Shown here one piece after another: positions 42,178 to 56,069 of a stretch of 64,000 bases of DNA (its first letter is position 1; each line of letters starts with the position of its first letter). The stretch lies in the NCBI GenBank assembly GCA_958298945.1, contig OY282608.1, positions 78,726,806 to 78,790,805 of the forward strand, written 5' to 3'. The translations under genes were made by a program, and so were the position numbers. Source of the DNA: Atherix ibis. Lineage: Eukaryota; Arthropoda; Insecta; Diptera; Athericidae. The notes under the pieces were generated by a model that did not search any database, was not told the origin of the DNA, and saw nothing but the letters and a program-made list of their open reading frames with translations.

Positions 42178-44355
42178 ACATGCCAACAAGCCAACAAACC
42201 AACAAACCAATAAACCAACAAACCAACAAACCAACAAACCAACAAGCCAACAAACCAACAAACCAACAAGCCAACAAACAAAAAAACCAACAAACGAACA
42301 AACCAACAAACCAACAAACCAACAAACCAACAAACAAACAAACAAACAAACCAACAAACCAACAAACCAACAAACCAACAAACCAACAAACCAACAAACT
42401 AACAAACCAACAAGCCAACAAACAAACAAACCAACAAACCAACATGCCAACAATTCAACAAACAAACAAACCAACAAACCAACAAACCAACAAACCAACA
42501 AACCAACAAACCAACAAACCAACAAACCAACAAACCAACAAGCCAATAAACCAACAAACCAACATCCCAACAAGCCAACAAACAAACAAACCAACAAACC
42601 AATAAACCAACAAACCAACAAACCAACAAACCAACAAACCAACAAACCAACAAACCAACAAACCAACAAACCAACAAGCCAACAAACCAACAAACCTACA
42701 AACCAACAAACCAACAAACAAATAAACCAATAAACTAACAAACCAACGAACCAACAAACCAACAATCCAACAAACAAACAAACCAACAAGCCAACAAACC
42801 AACAAACCAACAAACCAACAAGCCAACAAACCAACAAACCAACAAGCCAACAAACAAAAAAACCAACAAACGAACAAACCAACAAACCAACAAACCAACA
42901 AACCAACAAACCAACAAACCAACAAACAAACAAACCAACAAACCAACAAACCAACAAACCAACAAACCAATAAACCAACAAACCAACAAGCCAACAAAAA
43001 AACAAACCAACAAACCAACATGCCAACAATTCAACAAACAAACAAACCAACAAACCAACAAACCAACAAACCAACAAACCAACAAACCAACAAACCAACA
43101 AGCCAATAAACCAACAAACCAACATCCCAACAAGCCAACAAACAAACAAACCAACAAACCAATAAACCAACAAACCAACAAACCAACAAACCAACAAACC
43201 AACAAACCAACAAACCAACAAGCCAACAAACCAACAAACCAACATGCCAACAAGTCAACAAACAAACAAACCAACAAACCAACAAACAAACAAACCAACA
43301 AACCAACAAAACAACAAACCAACAAACCAACAAACCAACAAACCAACAAACCAACAAACCAACAAACCAACAAACTAACAAGCCAACAAACCAAAAAACC
43401 AACAAACGAACAAACCAACAAACCAACAAACCAACAAACAAACAAACCAACAAACAAACAAACCAACAAATCAACAAACCAACAAACCAACAAACCAACA
43501 AACCAACATGCCAACAAGCCAACAAACCAACAAACCAATAAACCAACAAACCAACAAACCAACAAACCAACAAGCCAACAAACCAACAAACCAACAAGCC
43601 AACAAACAAAAAAACCAACAAACGAACAAACCAACAAACCAACAAACCAACAAACCAACAAACAAACAAACAAACAAACCAACAAACCAACAAACCAACA
43701 AACCAACAAACCAACAAACCAACAAACTAACAAACCAACAAGCCAACAAACAAACAAACCAACAAACCAACATGCCAACAATTCAACAAACAAACAAACC
43801 AACAAACCAACAAACCAACAAACCAACAAACCAACAAACCAACAAACCAACAAAATAACAAGCCAATAAACCAACAAACCAACATCCCAACAAGCCAACA
43901 AACAAACAAACCAACAAACCAATAAACCAACAAACCAACAAACCAACAAACCAACAAACCAACAAACCAACAAACCAACAAACCAACAAGCCAACAAACC
44001 AACAAACCAACAAACCAACAAACCAACAAACCAACAAACCAACAAACAAATAAACCAATAAACTAACAAACCAACGAACCAACAAACCAACAATCCAACA
44101 AACAAACAAACCAACAAGCCAACAAACCAACAAACCAACAAACCAACAAGCCAACAAACCAACAAACCAACAAGCCAACAAACAAAAAAACCAACAAACG
44201 AACAAACCAACAAACCAACAAACCAACAAACAAACAAACCAACAAACCAACAAACCAACAAACCAACAAACCAATAAACCAACAAACCAACAAGCCAACA
44301 AACAAACAAACCAAAAAACCAACAAGCCAACAAGCAAACAAGCCAACAAACCAAC
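42178..44355. repeat. T array, first: tandem higher-order units about 1.33 kb long
   Basis: AATTCAAC at 42,452, 43,028 and 43,780 gives spacings of 576 and 752 bp, so the full unit is 1,328 bp (166 octamers). ATGCCAAC-rich segments near 42,180 and 43,507 also repeat at about 1,328 bp. The array sits between K (41,886) and cassette X copy 2 (44,356). Confidence 0.8.
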
Positions 44356-44884
44356 ATGCCAACAAGCAACAAACAAACAAACCAACAAACCAACAAACCA
44401 ACAAACCAACAAACCAACACACCAACAAACCAACAAACCAACAAGCCAATAAACCAACAAACCCACATCCCAACAAGCCAACAAACAAGCAAACTAACAA
44501 ACCAACCAACCAACAAACCAACAAACCAACAAACCAACAAACCAACAAGCCAACAAACCAAAAAACCAACAAACCAAGAAACCAACAAATCAACAAACCA
44601 ACAAACCAACAAACCAACAAATCAACAAACCAACAAACCAACAAACAAATAAACCAATAAACTAACAAACCAACGAACCAACAAACCAACAAGCCAACAA
44701 ACAAACAAACCAACAAGCCAACAAACCAACAAACCAACAAACCAACAAGCCAACAAACCAACAAACCAACAAGCCAACAAGCCAACAAACAAAAAAACCA
44801 ACAAACCAACAAACCAACAACCCAACAAACCAACAAACCAACAAACCAACAAACCAAAAAACCAACAAATTAACAAGCCAACAA
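44356..44884. repeat. Cassette X, copy 2 (carries 7-mer AAGCAAC)
   Basis: Same order as copy 1, including the 7-bp AAGCAAC after ATGCCAAC, then ACACCAAC and ATCCCAAC. K follows at 44,885, 529 bp after the cassette start (537 in copy 1). Confidence 0.75.
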
Positions 44885-46330
44885 ACTAACAGACCAACAT
44901 GCCAACAAGGCAACAAACAAACAAACCAACAAACCAACAAACCAACAAACCAACAAACGAACACACCAACAAACCAAAAAACCAAGAAACCAACAAACCA
45001 ACAAGCCAACAAACCAATAAACCAACAAACCAACAAACCAACAAACCAACAAACCAACAAGCCAACAAACCAAAAAACCAACAAACGAACAAACCAACAA
45101 ACCAACAAACCAACATACCAACAAGCCAACAAACAAACAAACCAACAAACCAACAAACAAACATACCAACAAAACAACAAGCCAACAAACCAAAAAACCA
45201 ACAAACGAACAAACCAATAAACCAACAAACCAACAAACAAAGAAACCAACAAACCAACAAACCAACAAACCAACAAACCAGCAAACCAACAAACCAACAA
45301 ACCAACAAGCCAACAAACCAACAAACCAATATGCCAACAAGCCAACAAACAAACAAACCAACAAACCAACAAACCAACAAACCAACAATCCAACAAACAA
45401 ACAAACCAAAAAACCAACAAACCAACAAACCAACAAGCCAACAAACCAACAATCCAACAAACCAACAAACCAACAAACCAACAAACCAACAAACCAACAA
45501 ACCAACAAACCAACAAACCAACAAACCAACAAACCAACAAACCAACAAACCAACAAGCCAACAAACTAACAAACCAACAAGTTAACAAACCAACAAACCA
45601 ACAATCCAACCAACCAACAAACAAATAAACTAACAAACCAACAAACCAACAAACCATAAACCAACAAACCAACAAACCAACAAGCCAATAAGCCAACAAA
45701 CCAACAAACCAACAAACCAACAAACCAACAAACCAACAAACCAACAAACCAACAAACCAACAAACCAACAAACCAACAAACCAACAAGCCAACAAACCAA
45801 CAAACCAACAAGCCAACAAGTCAACAAATTAAAAAACCAACAAACGAACAAACCAACAAACCAACAAACCAACAAACCAACAAACAAACAAACCAACAAA
45901 CCAACAAACCAACAAACCAAGAAACCAACAAACCAACAAACCAACAAACCAACAAACCAACAAACCAAAAAGCCAATAAACCAACAAACCAATATGCCAA
46001 CAAGCGAACAAACCAACAAACCAACAAACCAACAAACCAAGAAGCCAACAAACCGAAAAAACAACAAACGAACAAACCAACAAACCAAGAAACCAACAAA
46101 TAAACAAACCAATAAACCAACAAACCCACAAACCAACAAACCAACAAACCAACAAGCCAACAAACTAACAAACCAACATGCCAACAAGCCAACAAACAAA
46201 CAAACCAACAAACCAACAAACCAACAAACCAACAAACAAAAAAACCAACAAACCAACAAACCAACAAGCCAACAAGCCAACAAACCAACAAACCAACAAA
46301 CCAACAAACCAACAAACCAACATGCCAATA
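44885..46330. repeat. Complete zone C higher-order unit K-Z-zeta-epsilon
   Basis: K at 44,885, Z at 45,579 (694 bp) with 7-mer AAACCAT at 45,653 and AAATTAAA at 45,826, zeta at 46,053, epsilon at 46,322. The zeta-epsilon part matches 39,457-39,725 with an offset of 6,596-6,597 bp. Confidence 0.75.
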
Positions 46331-46575
46331 AGCCAACAAACAAACGAACCAACAAACCAATAAACCAACAAACCAACAAACCAACAAACCAAAAAACCAA
46401 CAAAGCAACAAACCAACAAACCAACAAACCAACAAACCAACAAACTAACAAGCCAACAAACCAAAAAACCAACAAACGAATAAACCAACAAACCAACAAA
46501 CCAACAAACCAACAAACCAACAAACAAACAAACCAACAAATCAACAAACCAACAAACCAACAAACCAACAAACCA

Positions 46576-49281
46576 ACATGCCAACAAGCCAACAAACCAA
46601 CAAACCAATAAACCAACAAACCAACAAACCAACAAACCAACAAGCCAACAAACCAACAAACCAACAAGCCAACAAACAAAAAAACCAACAAACGAACAAA
46701 CCAACAAACCAACAAACCAACAAACCAACAAACAAACAAACAAACAAACCAACAAACCAACAAACCAACAAACCAACAAACCAACAAACTAACAAACCAA
46801 CAAGCCAACAAACAAACAAACCAACAAACCAACATGCCAACAATTCAACAAACAAACAAACCAACAAACCAACAAACCAACAAACCAACAAACCAACAAA
46901 CCAACAAACCAACAAACCAACAAACCAACAAGCCAATAAACCAACAAACCAACATCCCAACAAGCCAACAAACAAACAAACCAACAAACCAATAAACCAA
47001 CAAACCAACAAACCAACAAACCAACAAACCAACAAACCAACAAACCAACAAACCAACAAACCAACAAGCCAACAAACCAACAAACCTACAAACCAACAAA
47101 CCAACAAACAAATAAACCAATAAACTAACAAACCAACGAACCAACAAACCAACAATCCAACAAACAAACAAACCAACAAGCCAACAAACCAACAAACCAA
47201 CAAACCAACAAGCCAACAAACCAACAAACCAACAAGCCAACAAACAAAAAAACCAACAAACGAACAAACCAACAAACCAACAAACCAACAAACCAACAAA
47301 CCAACAAACAAACAAACCAACAAACCAACAAACCAACAAACCAACAAACCAATAAACCAACAAACCAACAAGCCAACAAACAAACAAACCAACAAACCAA
47401 CATGCCAACAATTCAACAAACAAACAAACCAACAAACCAACAAACCAACAAACCAACAAACCAACAAACCAACAAACCAACAAGCCAATAAACCAAGAAA
47501 CCAACATCCCAACAAGCCAACAAACAAACAAACCAACAAACCAATAAACCAACAAACCAACAAACCAACAAACCAACAAACCAACAAACCAACAAACCAA
47601 CAAGCCAACAAACCAACAAACCAACATGCCAACAAGTCAACAAACAAACAAACCAACAAACCAACAAACAAACAAACCAACAAACCAACAAAACAACAAA
47701 CCAACAAACCAACAAACCAACAAACCAACAAACCAACAAACCAACAAACCAACAAACTAACAAGCCAACAAACCAAAAAACCAACAAACGAACAAACCAA
47801 CAAACCAACAAACCAACAAACAAACAAACCAACAAACAAACAAACCAACAAATCAACAAACCAACAAACCAACAAACCAACAAACCAACATGCCAACAAG
47901 CCAACAAACCAACAAACCAATAAACCAACAAACCAACAAACCAACAAACCAACAAGCCAACAAACCAAGAAACCAACAAGCCAACAAACAAAAAAACCAA
48001 CAAACGAACAAACCAACAAACCAACAAACCAACAAACCAACAAACAAACAAACAAACAAACCAACAAACCAACAAACCAACAAACCAACAAACCAACAAA
48101 CCAACAAACTAACAAACCAACAAGCCAACAAACAAACAAACCAACAAACCAACATGCCAACAATTCAACAAACAAACAAACCAACAAACCAACAAACCAA
48201 CAAACCAACAAACCAACAAACCAACAAACCAACAAACCAACAAACCAACAAGCCAATAAACCAACAAACCAACATCCCAACAAGCCAACAAACAAACAAA
48301 CCAACAAACCAATAAACCAACAAACCAACAAACCAACAAACCAACAAACCAACAAACCAACAAACCAACAAACCAACAAGCCAACAAACCAACAAACCAA
48401 CAAACCAACAAACCAACAAACCAACAAACCAACAAACAAATAAACCAATAAACTAACAAACCAACGAACCAACAAACCAACAATCCAACAAACAAACAAA
48501 CCAACAAGCCAACAAACCAACAAACCAACAAACCAACAAGCCAACAAACCAACAAACCAACAAGCCAACAAACAAAAAAACCAACAAACGAACAAACCAA
48601 CAAACCAACAAACCAACAAACCAACAAACCAACAAACAAACAAACCAACAAACCAACAAACCAACAAACCAACAAACCAATAAACCAACAAACCAACAAG
48701 CCAACAAACAAACAAACCAACAAACCAACAAGCCAACAATTCAACAAACAAACAAACCAACAAACCAACAAACCAACAAACCAACAAACCAACAAACCAA
48801 CAAACCAACAAGCCAATAAACCAACAAACCAACATCCCAACAAGCCAACAAACAAACAAACCAACAAACCAATAAACCAACAAACCAACAAACCAACAAA
48901 CCAACAAACCAACAAACCAACAAACCAACAAGCCAACAAACCAACAAACCAACATGCCAACAAGTCAACAAACAAACAAACCAACAAACCAACAAACAAA
49001 CAAACCAACAAACCAACAAAACAACAAACCAACAAACCAACAAACCAACAAACCAACAAACCAACAAACCAACAAACCAACAAACCAACAAACCAACAAA
49101 CCAACAAACCAACAAGCCAACAAACTAACAAGCCAACAAGCCAACAAACAAAAAAACCAACAAACGAACAAACCAACAAACCAACAAACCAACAAACAAA
49201 CAAACCAACAAACCAACAAACCAACAAACCAACAAACCAACAAACCAACAAGCCAACAAGCAAACAAACCAACAAACCAAC
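46576..49281. repeat. T array, second: tandem higher-order units about 1.32 kb long
   Basis: AATTCAAC at 46,842, 47,410, 48,162 and 48,738 gives spacings 568, 752 and 576 bp. The first three match the first T array with offsets of 4,390, 4,382 and 4,382 bp, so the two arrays differ by one octamer over this stretch. The second array has one more half-period before cassette X copy 3. The last mark is preceded by AAGCCAAC rather than ATGCCAAC. Confidence 0.8.
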
Positions 49282-49627
49282 ATGCCAACAAGCCAACAAA
49301 CAAACAAACCAACAAACCAACAAACCAACAAACCAACAAACCAACACACCAACAAACCAACAAACCAACAAGCCAATAAACCAACAAACCCACATCCCAA
49401 CAAGCCAACAAACAAACTAACTAACAAACCAACCAACCAACAAACCAACAAACCAACAAACCAACAAACCAACAAGCCAACAAACCAAAAAACCAACAAA
49501 CCAAGAAACCAACAAATCAACAAACCAACAAACCAACAAACCAACAAACCAACAAACCAACAAACCAACAAACCAACAAACCAACAAACCAACAAACCAA
49601 CAAACCAACAAATTAACAAGCCAACAA
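49282..49627. repeat. Cassette X, copy 3 (full 8-bp AAGCCAAC)
   Basis: Same landmarks as copies 1 and 2 (ATGCCAAC, ACACCAAC, ATCCCAAC) but with an intact octamer where they have the 7-bp AAGCAAC, and shorter: K follows at 49,628, 346 bp after the start. It is the more divergent copy of the three. Confidence 0.7.
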
Positions 49628-51258
49628 ACTAACAGACCAACATGCCAACAAGGCAACAAACAAACAAACCAACAAACCAACAAACCAACAAACCAACAAA
49701 CAAACACACCAACAAACCAAAAAACCAACAAACCAACAAACCAACAAGCCAACAAACCAACAAACCAACAAACCAACAAACCAACAAACCCACAAACCAA
49801 CATGCAAACAAGCCAACAAACAAACAAACCAACAAACCAACAAACCATCAAACCAACAAACAAACAAACCAACAAACCAACAAACCAACAAGCCAACAAA
49901 CCAAAAAACCAACAAACGAACAAACCAACAAACCAACAAACCAACAAACCAACATACCAACAAGCCAACAAACAAACAAACCAACAAACCAACAAACCAA
50001 CATACCAACAAAACAAAAAGCCAACAAACCAAAAAACCAACAAACGAACAAACCAATAAACCAACAAACCAACAAACAAACAAACCAACAAACCAACAAA
50101 CCAACAAACCAACAAACCAGCAAACCAACAAACCAACAAACCAACCAACCAACAAGCCAACAAACCAACAAAACAATATGCCAACAAGCCAACAAACAAA
50201 CAAACCAACAAACCAACAAACCAACAATCCAACAAACAAACAAACCAAAAAACCAACAAACCAACAAACCAACAAGCCAACAAACCAACAAGCCAACAAA
50301 CCAACAAGCCAACAAACCAACAAACCAACAAACCAACAAACCAACAAACCAACAAACCAACAAACCAACAAACCAACAAGCAAACAAACTAACATACCAA
50401 CAAGTTAACAAACCAACAAATCAACAATCCAACCAACCAACAAACAAATAAACCAACAAACCAACAAACCAACAAACCAACAAACCAACAAACCAACAAG
50501 CCAATAAGCCAACAAACCAACAAACCACCAAACCAACAAACCAACAAACCAACAAACCAACAAACCAACAAACCAACAAACCAACAAACCAACAAACCAA
50601 CAAGCCAGCAAACCAACAAACCAACAAGCCAACAAGCCAAAAAATTAAAAAACCAACAAACGAACAAACCATCAAACCAACAAACCAACAAACAAACAAA
50701 CCAACAAACCAACAAACCAACAAACCAACAAACCAACAAGCCAACAAACCAACAAACCAACATGCCAACAAGCCAACAAACAAACAAACCAACAAACCAA
50801 GAAACCAACAAACCAACAAACCAACAAACCAACAAACCAACAAACCAACAAGCCAATAAACCAACAAACCAATATGCCAACAAGCCAACAAACCAACAAA
50901 CCAACAAACCAACAAACCAACAAACCAAGAAGCCAACAAACCGAAAAAACAACAAACGAACAAACCAACAAACCAAGAAACCAACAAATAAACAAACCAA
51001 CAAACCAACAAACCCACAAACCAACAAACTAACAAACCAACAAGCCAACAAACTAACAAACCAACATGCCAACAAGCCAACAAATAAACAAACCAACAAA
51101 CCAACAAACCAACAAACCAACAAACCAACAAACCAACAAACCAACAAACCAACAAACCAACAAACAAAAAAACCAACAAACCAACAAACCAACAAGCCAA
51201 CAAACCAACAAACCAACAAACCAACAAACCAACAAACCAACAAACCAACATGCCAATA
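49628..51258. repeat. Complete zone C higher-order unit K-Z-zeta-epsilon, without the AAACCAT 7-mer
   Basis: K at 49,628, Z at 50,402 (774 bp, the same as 28,013 to 28,787), AAATTAAA at 50,642, zeta at 50,941, epsilon at 51,250. Where five other Z modules have the 7-bp AAACCAT, this one keeps full octamers. Confidence 0.75.
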
Positions 51259-52227
51259 AGCCAACAAACAAACAAACCAACAAACCAATAAACCAACAAA
51301 CCAACAAACCAACAAACCAAAAAACCAACAAACCAACAAACCAACAAACCAACAAACCAACAAACTAACAAGCCAACAAACCAAAAAACCAACAAACGAA
51401 CAAACCAACAAACCAACAAACCAACAAACCAACCAACAAACAAACCAACAAATCAACAAACCAACAAACCAACAAACCAACATGCCAACAAGCCAACAAA
51501 CCAACAAACCAATAAACCAACAAACCAACAAACCAACAAACCAACAAACCAACAAACAAATAACCCAATAAACTAACAAACCAACGAACCAACAAATCAA
51601 CAAACCAATAAACAAATAAAACAACAAACCAACAAACCAACAAGCCAACAAACAAACAAACCAACAAGCCAACAAACCAACAAACCAACAAACCAACAAG
51701 CCAACAAACCAACAAACCAACAAGCCAACAAGCCAGCAAACAAAAAAACCAACAAACAAACAAACCAACAAACCAACAAACCAACAAACCAACAAACAAA
51801 CAAACAAACAAACCAACAAACCAACAAACTAACAAACCAACAAACCAACAAACCAACAAGCCAACAAACAAATATACCAACAAACCAACATGCCAACAAT
51901 TCAACAAACAAACAAACCAACAAACCAAAAAACCAACAAACCAACAAACCAACAAACCAACAAACCAACAAACCAACAAGCCAATATACCAACAAACCAA
52001 CATCCCAACAAGCGAACAAACAAACAAACCAACAAACCAACCAACCAACAAACCAACAAACCAACAAACCAACAACCCAGCAAACCAAAAAACCAACAAA
52101 CCAACAAACCAACAAATCAACAAACCAACAAACCAACAAACCAACAAACCAACAAACCAACAAACCAAAAAACCAACAAACCAACAAACCAACAAACCAA
52201 CAAACCAACAAACCAACAAGCCAACAA

Positions 52228-54265
52228 ACTAACAGACCAACATGCCAACAAGGCAACAAACAAATAAACCAACAAACCAACAAACCAACAAACAACAAAC
52301 GAACAAACCAACAAACCAAAAAACCAACAAACCAAAAAACCAACAAACCAACAAACCAACAAACCAACAAGCCAACAAACCAACAAACCAACAAACCAAC
52401 AAACCAACAAACCAACAAACCCACAAACCAACATGCAAACAAGCCAACAAACAAACAAACCAACAAACCAACAAACCATCAAACCAATAAAACCAACAAA
52501 CCAACAAACCAACAAACCAACAAGCCAACAAACCAAAAAACCAACAAACGAACAAACCAACAAACCAACAAACCAACATACCAACAAGCCAACAAACAAA
52601 CAAACCAACAAACCAACAAACCAACATACCAACAAACCAACAAGCCAACAAACCAAAAAACCAACAAACGAACAAACCAATAAACCGACAAACCAACAAA
52701 CAAACAAACCAACAAACCAACAAACCAACAAACCAACAAACCAACAAACCAACAAACCAACAAGCCAACAAACCAACAAACCAATATGCCAACAAGCCAA
52801 CAAACAAACAAACCAGCAAACCAACAAACCAACAAACCAACAAACCAACAATCCAACAAACAAACAAACCAAAAAACCAACAAACCAACAAACCAACAAG
52901 CCAACAAACCAACAAAACAACAAACCAACAAACCAACAAACCAACAAACCAACAAACCAACAAACCAACAAACCAACAAACCAACAAACCAACAAACCAA
53001 CAAGCCAACAAACCAACAAACCAACAAGCCAACAAGCCAACAAACCAAAAAACCAACAAACGAACAAACCAACAAACCAACAAACCAACAAACAAACAAA
53101 CCAACAAACCAACAAACCAACAAACCAACAAACCAACAAGCCAACAAACCAACAAACCAACATGCCAACAAGCCAACAAACAAACAAACCAACAAACCAA
53201 CAAACCAACAAACCAACAAACCAACAAACCAACTAACCAACAAGCCAATAAGCCAACAAACCAATATGCCAACAAGCCAACAAACAGACAAACCAACAAA
53301 CCAACAAACCAACAAACCAACAAACCAAGAAGTCAACAAACCGAAAAAACAACAAACGAACAAACCAACAAACCAACAAACCAACAAATAAACAAACCAA
53401 CAAACCAACAAACCAACAAACCAACAAACCAACAAACCAACAAGCCAAAAAACTAACAAACCAACATGCCAACAAGCCAACAAACAAACAAACCAACAAA
53501 CCAACAAACCAACAAACCAACAAACCAACAAACCAACAAACCAACAAACCAACAAACCAACAAACCAACAAACCAACAAACAAAAAAACCAACAAACCAA
53601 CAACCAACTAGCCAACAAACCAACAAACCAACAAACCAACAAACCAACAAACCAACAAACCAACAAACCAACAAACCAACATGCCAATAAGCCAACAAAC
53701 AAACAAACCAACAAACCAATAAACCAACAAACCAACAAACCAACAAACCAACAAACCAACAAACCAACAAACCAACAAACCAACAAACCAACAAACCAAC
53801 AAACCAACAAACCAACAAACCAACAAACCAACAAACCAACAAACCAACAAACCAACAAACAAACAAACCAACAAATCAACAAATCAAGAAACCAACAAAC
53901 CAACAAACCAACATGCCAACAAGCCAACAAACCAACAAACCAATAAACCAACAAACCAACAAACCAACAAACCAACAAACAAATAAACCAACAAACTAAC
54001 AAACCAACGAACCAACAAACCAAAAAACCAACAAACAAATAAACCAACAAACCAACAAACCAACAAGCCAACAAACAAACAAACCAACAAGCCAACAAAC
54101 CAACAAACCAACAAGCCAACAAGCCAACAAACCAAAAAACCAACAAACGAACAAACCAACAAACCAACAAACCAACAAACAAACAAACCAACAAACCAAC
54201 AAACCAACAAACCAACAAACCAACAAACCAACAAACCAACAAGCCAACAAACCAACGTGCCAATA
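52228..54265. repeat. Last zone C higher-order unit, K-zeta-epsilon, Z missing
   Basis: K at 52,228, zeta at 53,341, epsilon at 53,681, and an epsilon-like unit starting GTGCCAAT at 54,257, 576 bp after the first. No AAGTTAAC or AAATTAAA was found between K and zeta, so Z appears lost. A 9-bp unit lies near 52,487. Confidence 0.65.
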
Positions 54266-55632
54266 AGCCAACAAACAAACAAACCAACAAATCAACAAAC
54301 AAACAAAACAACAAACCAGCAAACCAACAAACCAACAAGCCAACAAACCAACAAACCAACATGCCAACAAGCCAACAAACAAACAAACCAACAAACCAAC
54401 AAACCAATAAGCCAACAAACCAAAAAACTAACAAACGAACAAACCAACAAACCAACAAACCAACAAACCAACAACCCAACAAACCAACAAACCAACAAGC
54501 CAACAAACAAACAAACCAACAAACCAACATGCCAACATTCCAACAAACAAACAAACCAACAAACCAACAAACCAACAAACCAACAAACCAACGAACCAAC
54601 AAACCAAAAAACCAACAAACCAACAAACCAACAAGCCAACAAACCAAGAAACGAACAAGTTAACAGACAAACAAACCAACAAACCAACAAAACAACAAAC
54701 CAACAAACAAATAAACCAACAAACCAACAAACCAACAAACCAACAAACAAACAAACCAACAAACCAACAAGCCAACAAACTAACAAACCAACAAACCAAC
54801 AAACCAATAAACCAACAAACCAACAAACCAACAAACCAACAAACCGACAAACCAACAAACCAACAAGCCAACAAACCAACAAACCAACAAGGTAACAAGC
54901 CAAAAATCCAAAAAACCAACAAACGAACAAACCAACAAACCAACAAACAAACCAAGCAACAAACCAACAAACCAACAAACCAACAAACCAACAAACCAAC
55001 AAGCCAACAAACCAACAAACCAACATGCCAACAAGCCAACAAACAAACAAACCAACAAACCAACAAACCAACAAACCAACAAACCAACAAACCAACAAAC
55101 CAACAAACCAACAAACCAACAAACCAACAAGCCAGCAAACCAACAAACCAACATGCCAAGAAGCCAACAAACGAACAAACCAACAAACCAACAAACCAAC
55201 AAACCAACAAACCAGCAGGCCAACAAACCAAAAAACGAACAAGCGAACAAACTAACAAACCAACAAAACAACAAACAAACAAACCAACAAACCAACAAAC
55301 CAACAAACCAACAAACCAACAAACCAACAAACCAACAAACCAACAAACCAACAAGCCAACAAACCAACAAACCAACAAACCAACATGCCAACAAGCCAAC
55401 AAACAAACAAACCAACAAACCAACAAACCAACAAGCCAACAAACCAACAAACCAACAAACCAACAAGCCAACAAACCAAAAAACGAACAAACAAACAAAC
55501 TAACAAACCAACAAACAAACAAACAAACTAACCAACAAGCCAACAAACCAACAAACCAAGAAACCAACAAGCCAACAAACCAACAAACCAACAAACCAAC
55601 AAACCAACAAACTAACAAACCAAATAACCAAC

Positions 55633-55800
55633 AAGCCAACAAAATAACAAACCAATAAGTTAACAAACCAACAAACCATCAAACCAACAAACCAACAAAC
55701 CAACAAACCAACAAACCAACAAGCCAACAAACAAATAAACCAACAAACCAACAAACTAACTAACCAGCAAACCAACAAACCAACAAACCAACAAACCAAC
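55633..55800. repeat. Zone D duplicated landmark pair, outlying copy
   Basis: AAAATAAC then AAGTTAAC (55,657) and AAACTAAC+TAACCAGC (55,755). Both recur 1,453 bp to the right at 57,110 and 57,208, and 624 bp further at 57,734 and 57,832. Confidence 0.75.
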
Positions 55801-56069
55801 AAAACAACAAGCCAACAAACCAACAAACGAACAAGCCAACAAACCAACAAACCAACAAACCAACAAACCAACAAACCAACAAACCATCAAGCCAACAAAC
55901 CAACAAACCAACAAGCCAACAAGCAAACAAACCAAAAAACCAACAAACCAACAAACGAACAAACCAACAAACCAACAAACCAACAAACCAACAAACAAAC
56001 AAAAAAACAAACTAACAAACCAACAAACCAACAAACGAACAAACCAACAAACCAAAAAGCCAACAAACC

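Larger units (their letters stand above)
25245..54650. repeat. Zone C: satellite domain rich in ATGCCAAC, with ordered K-Z-zeta-epsilon landmarks
   Basis: From about 25,245 the unit ATGCCAAC, usually followed by AAGCCAAC and AAACAAAC, recurs every few hundred bases. Four landmarks repeat in order: K (AAACTAAC+AGACCAAC, then ATGCCAAC+AAGGCAAC); Z (AAGTTAAC, then AATCCAAC+CAACCAAC, ending at AAATTAAA); zeta (AAACCGAA+AAAACAAC); epsilon (ATGCCAAT+AAGCCAAC). AATTCAAC and ATCCCAAC are further frequent marks between 31.8 and 52 kb. No gene is present. Confidence 0.85.

Noticed and set aside
26035..50643. Transposon or insertion ends at the AAGTTAAC / AAATTAAA landmarks
   Set aside because: The material between the marks is ordinary octamer array, with no inverted ends, target duplications or coding content.
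25245..54650. CRISPR array, because ATGCCAAC-type marks recur at intervals
   Set aside because: Intervals are hundreds of bases and filled with the same octamer, not unique spacers. There is no conserved 20-50 bp direct repeat and no cas gene.
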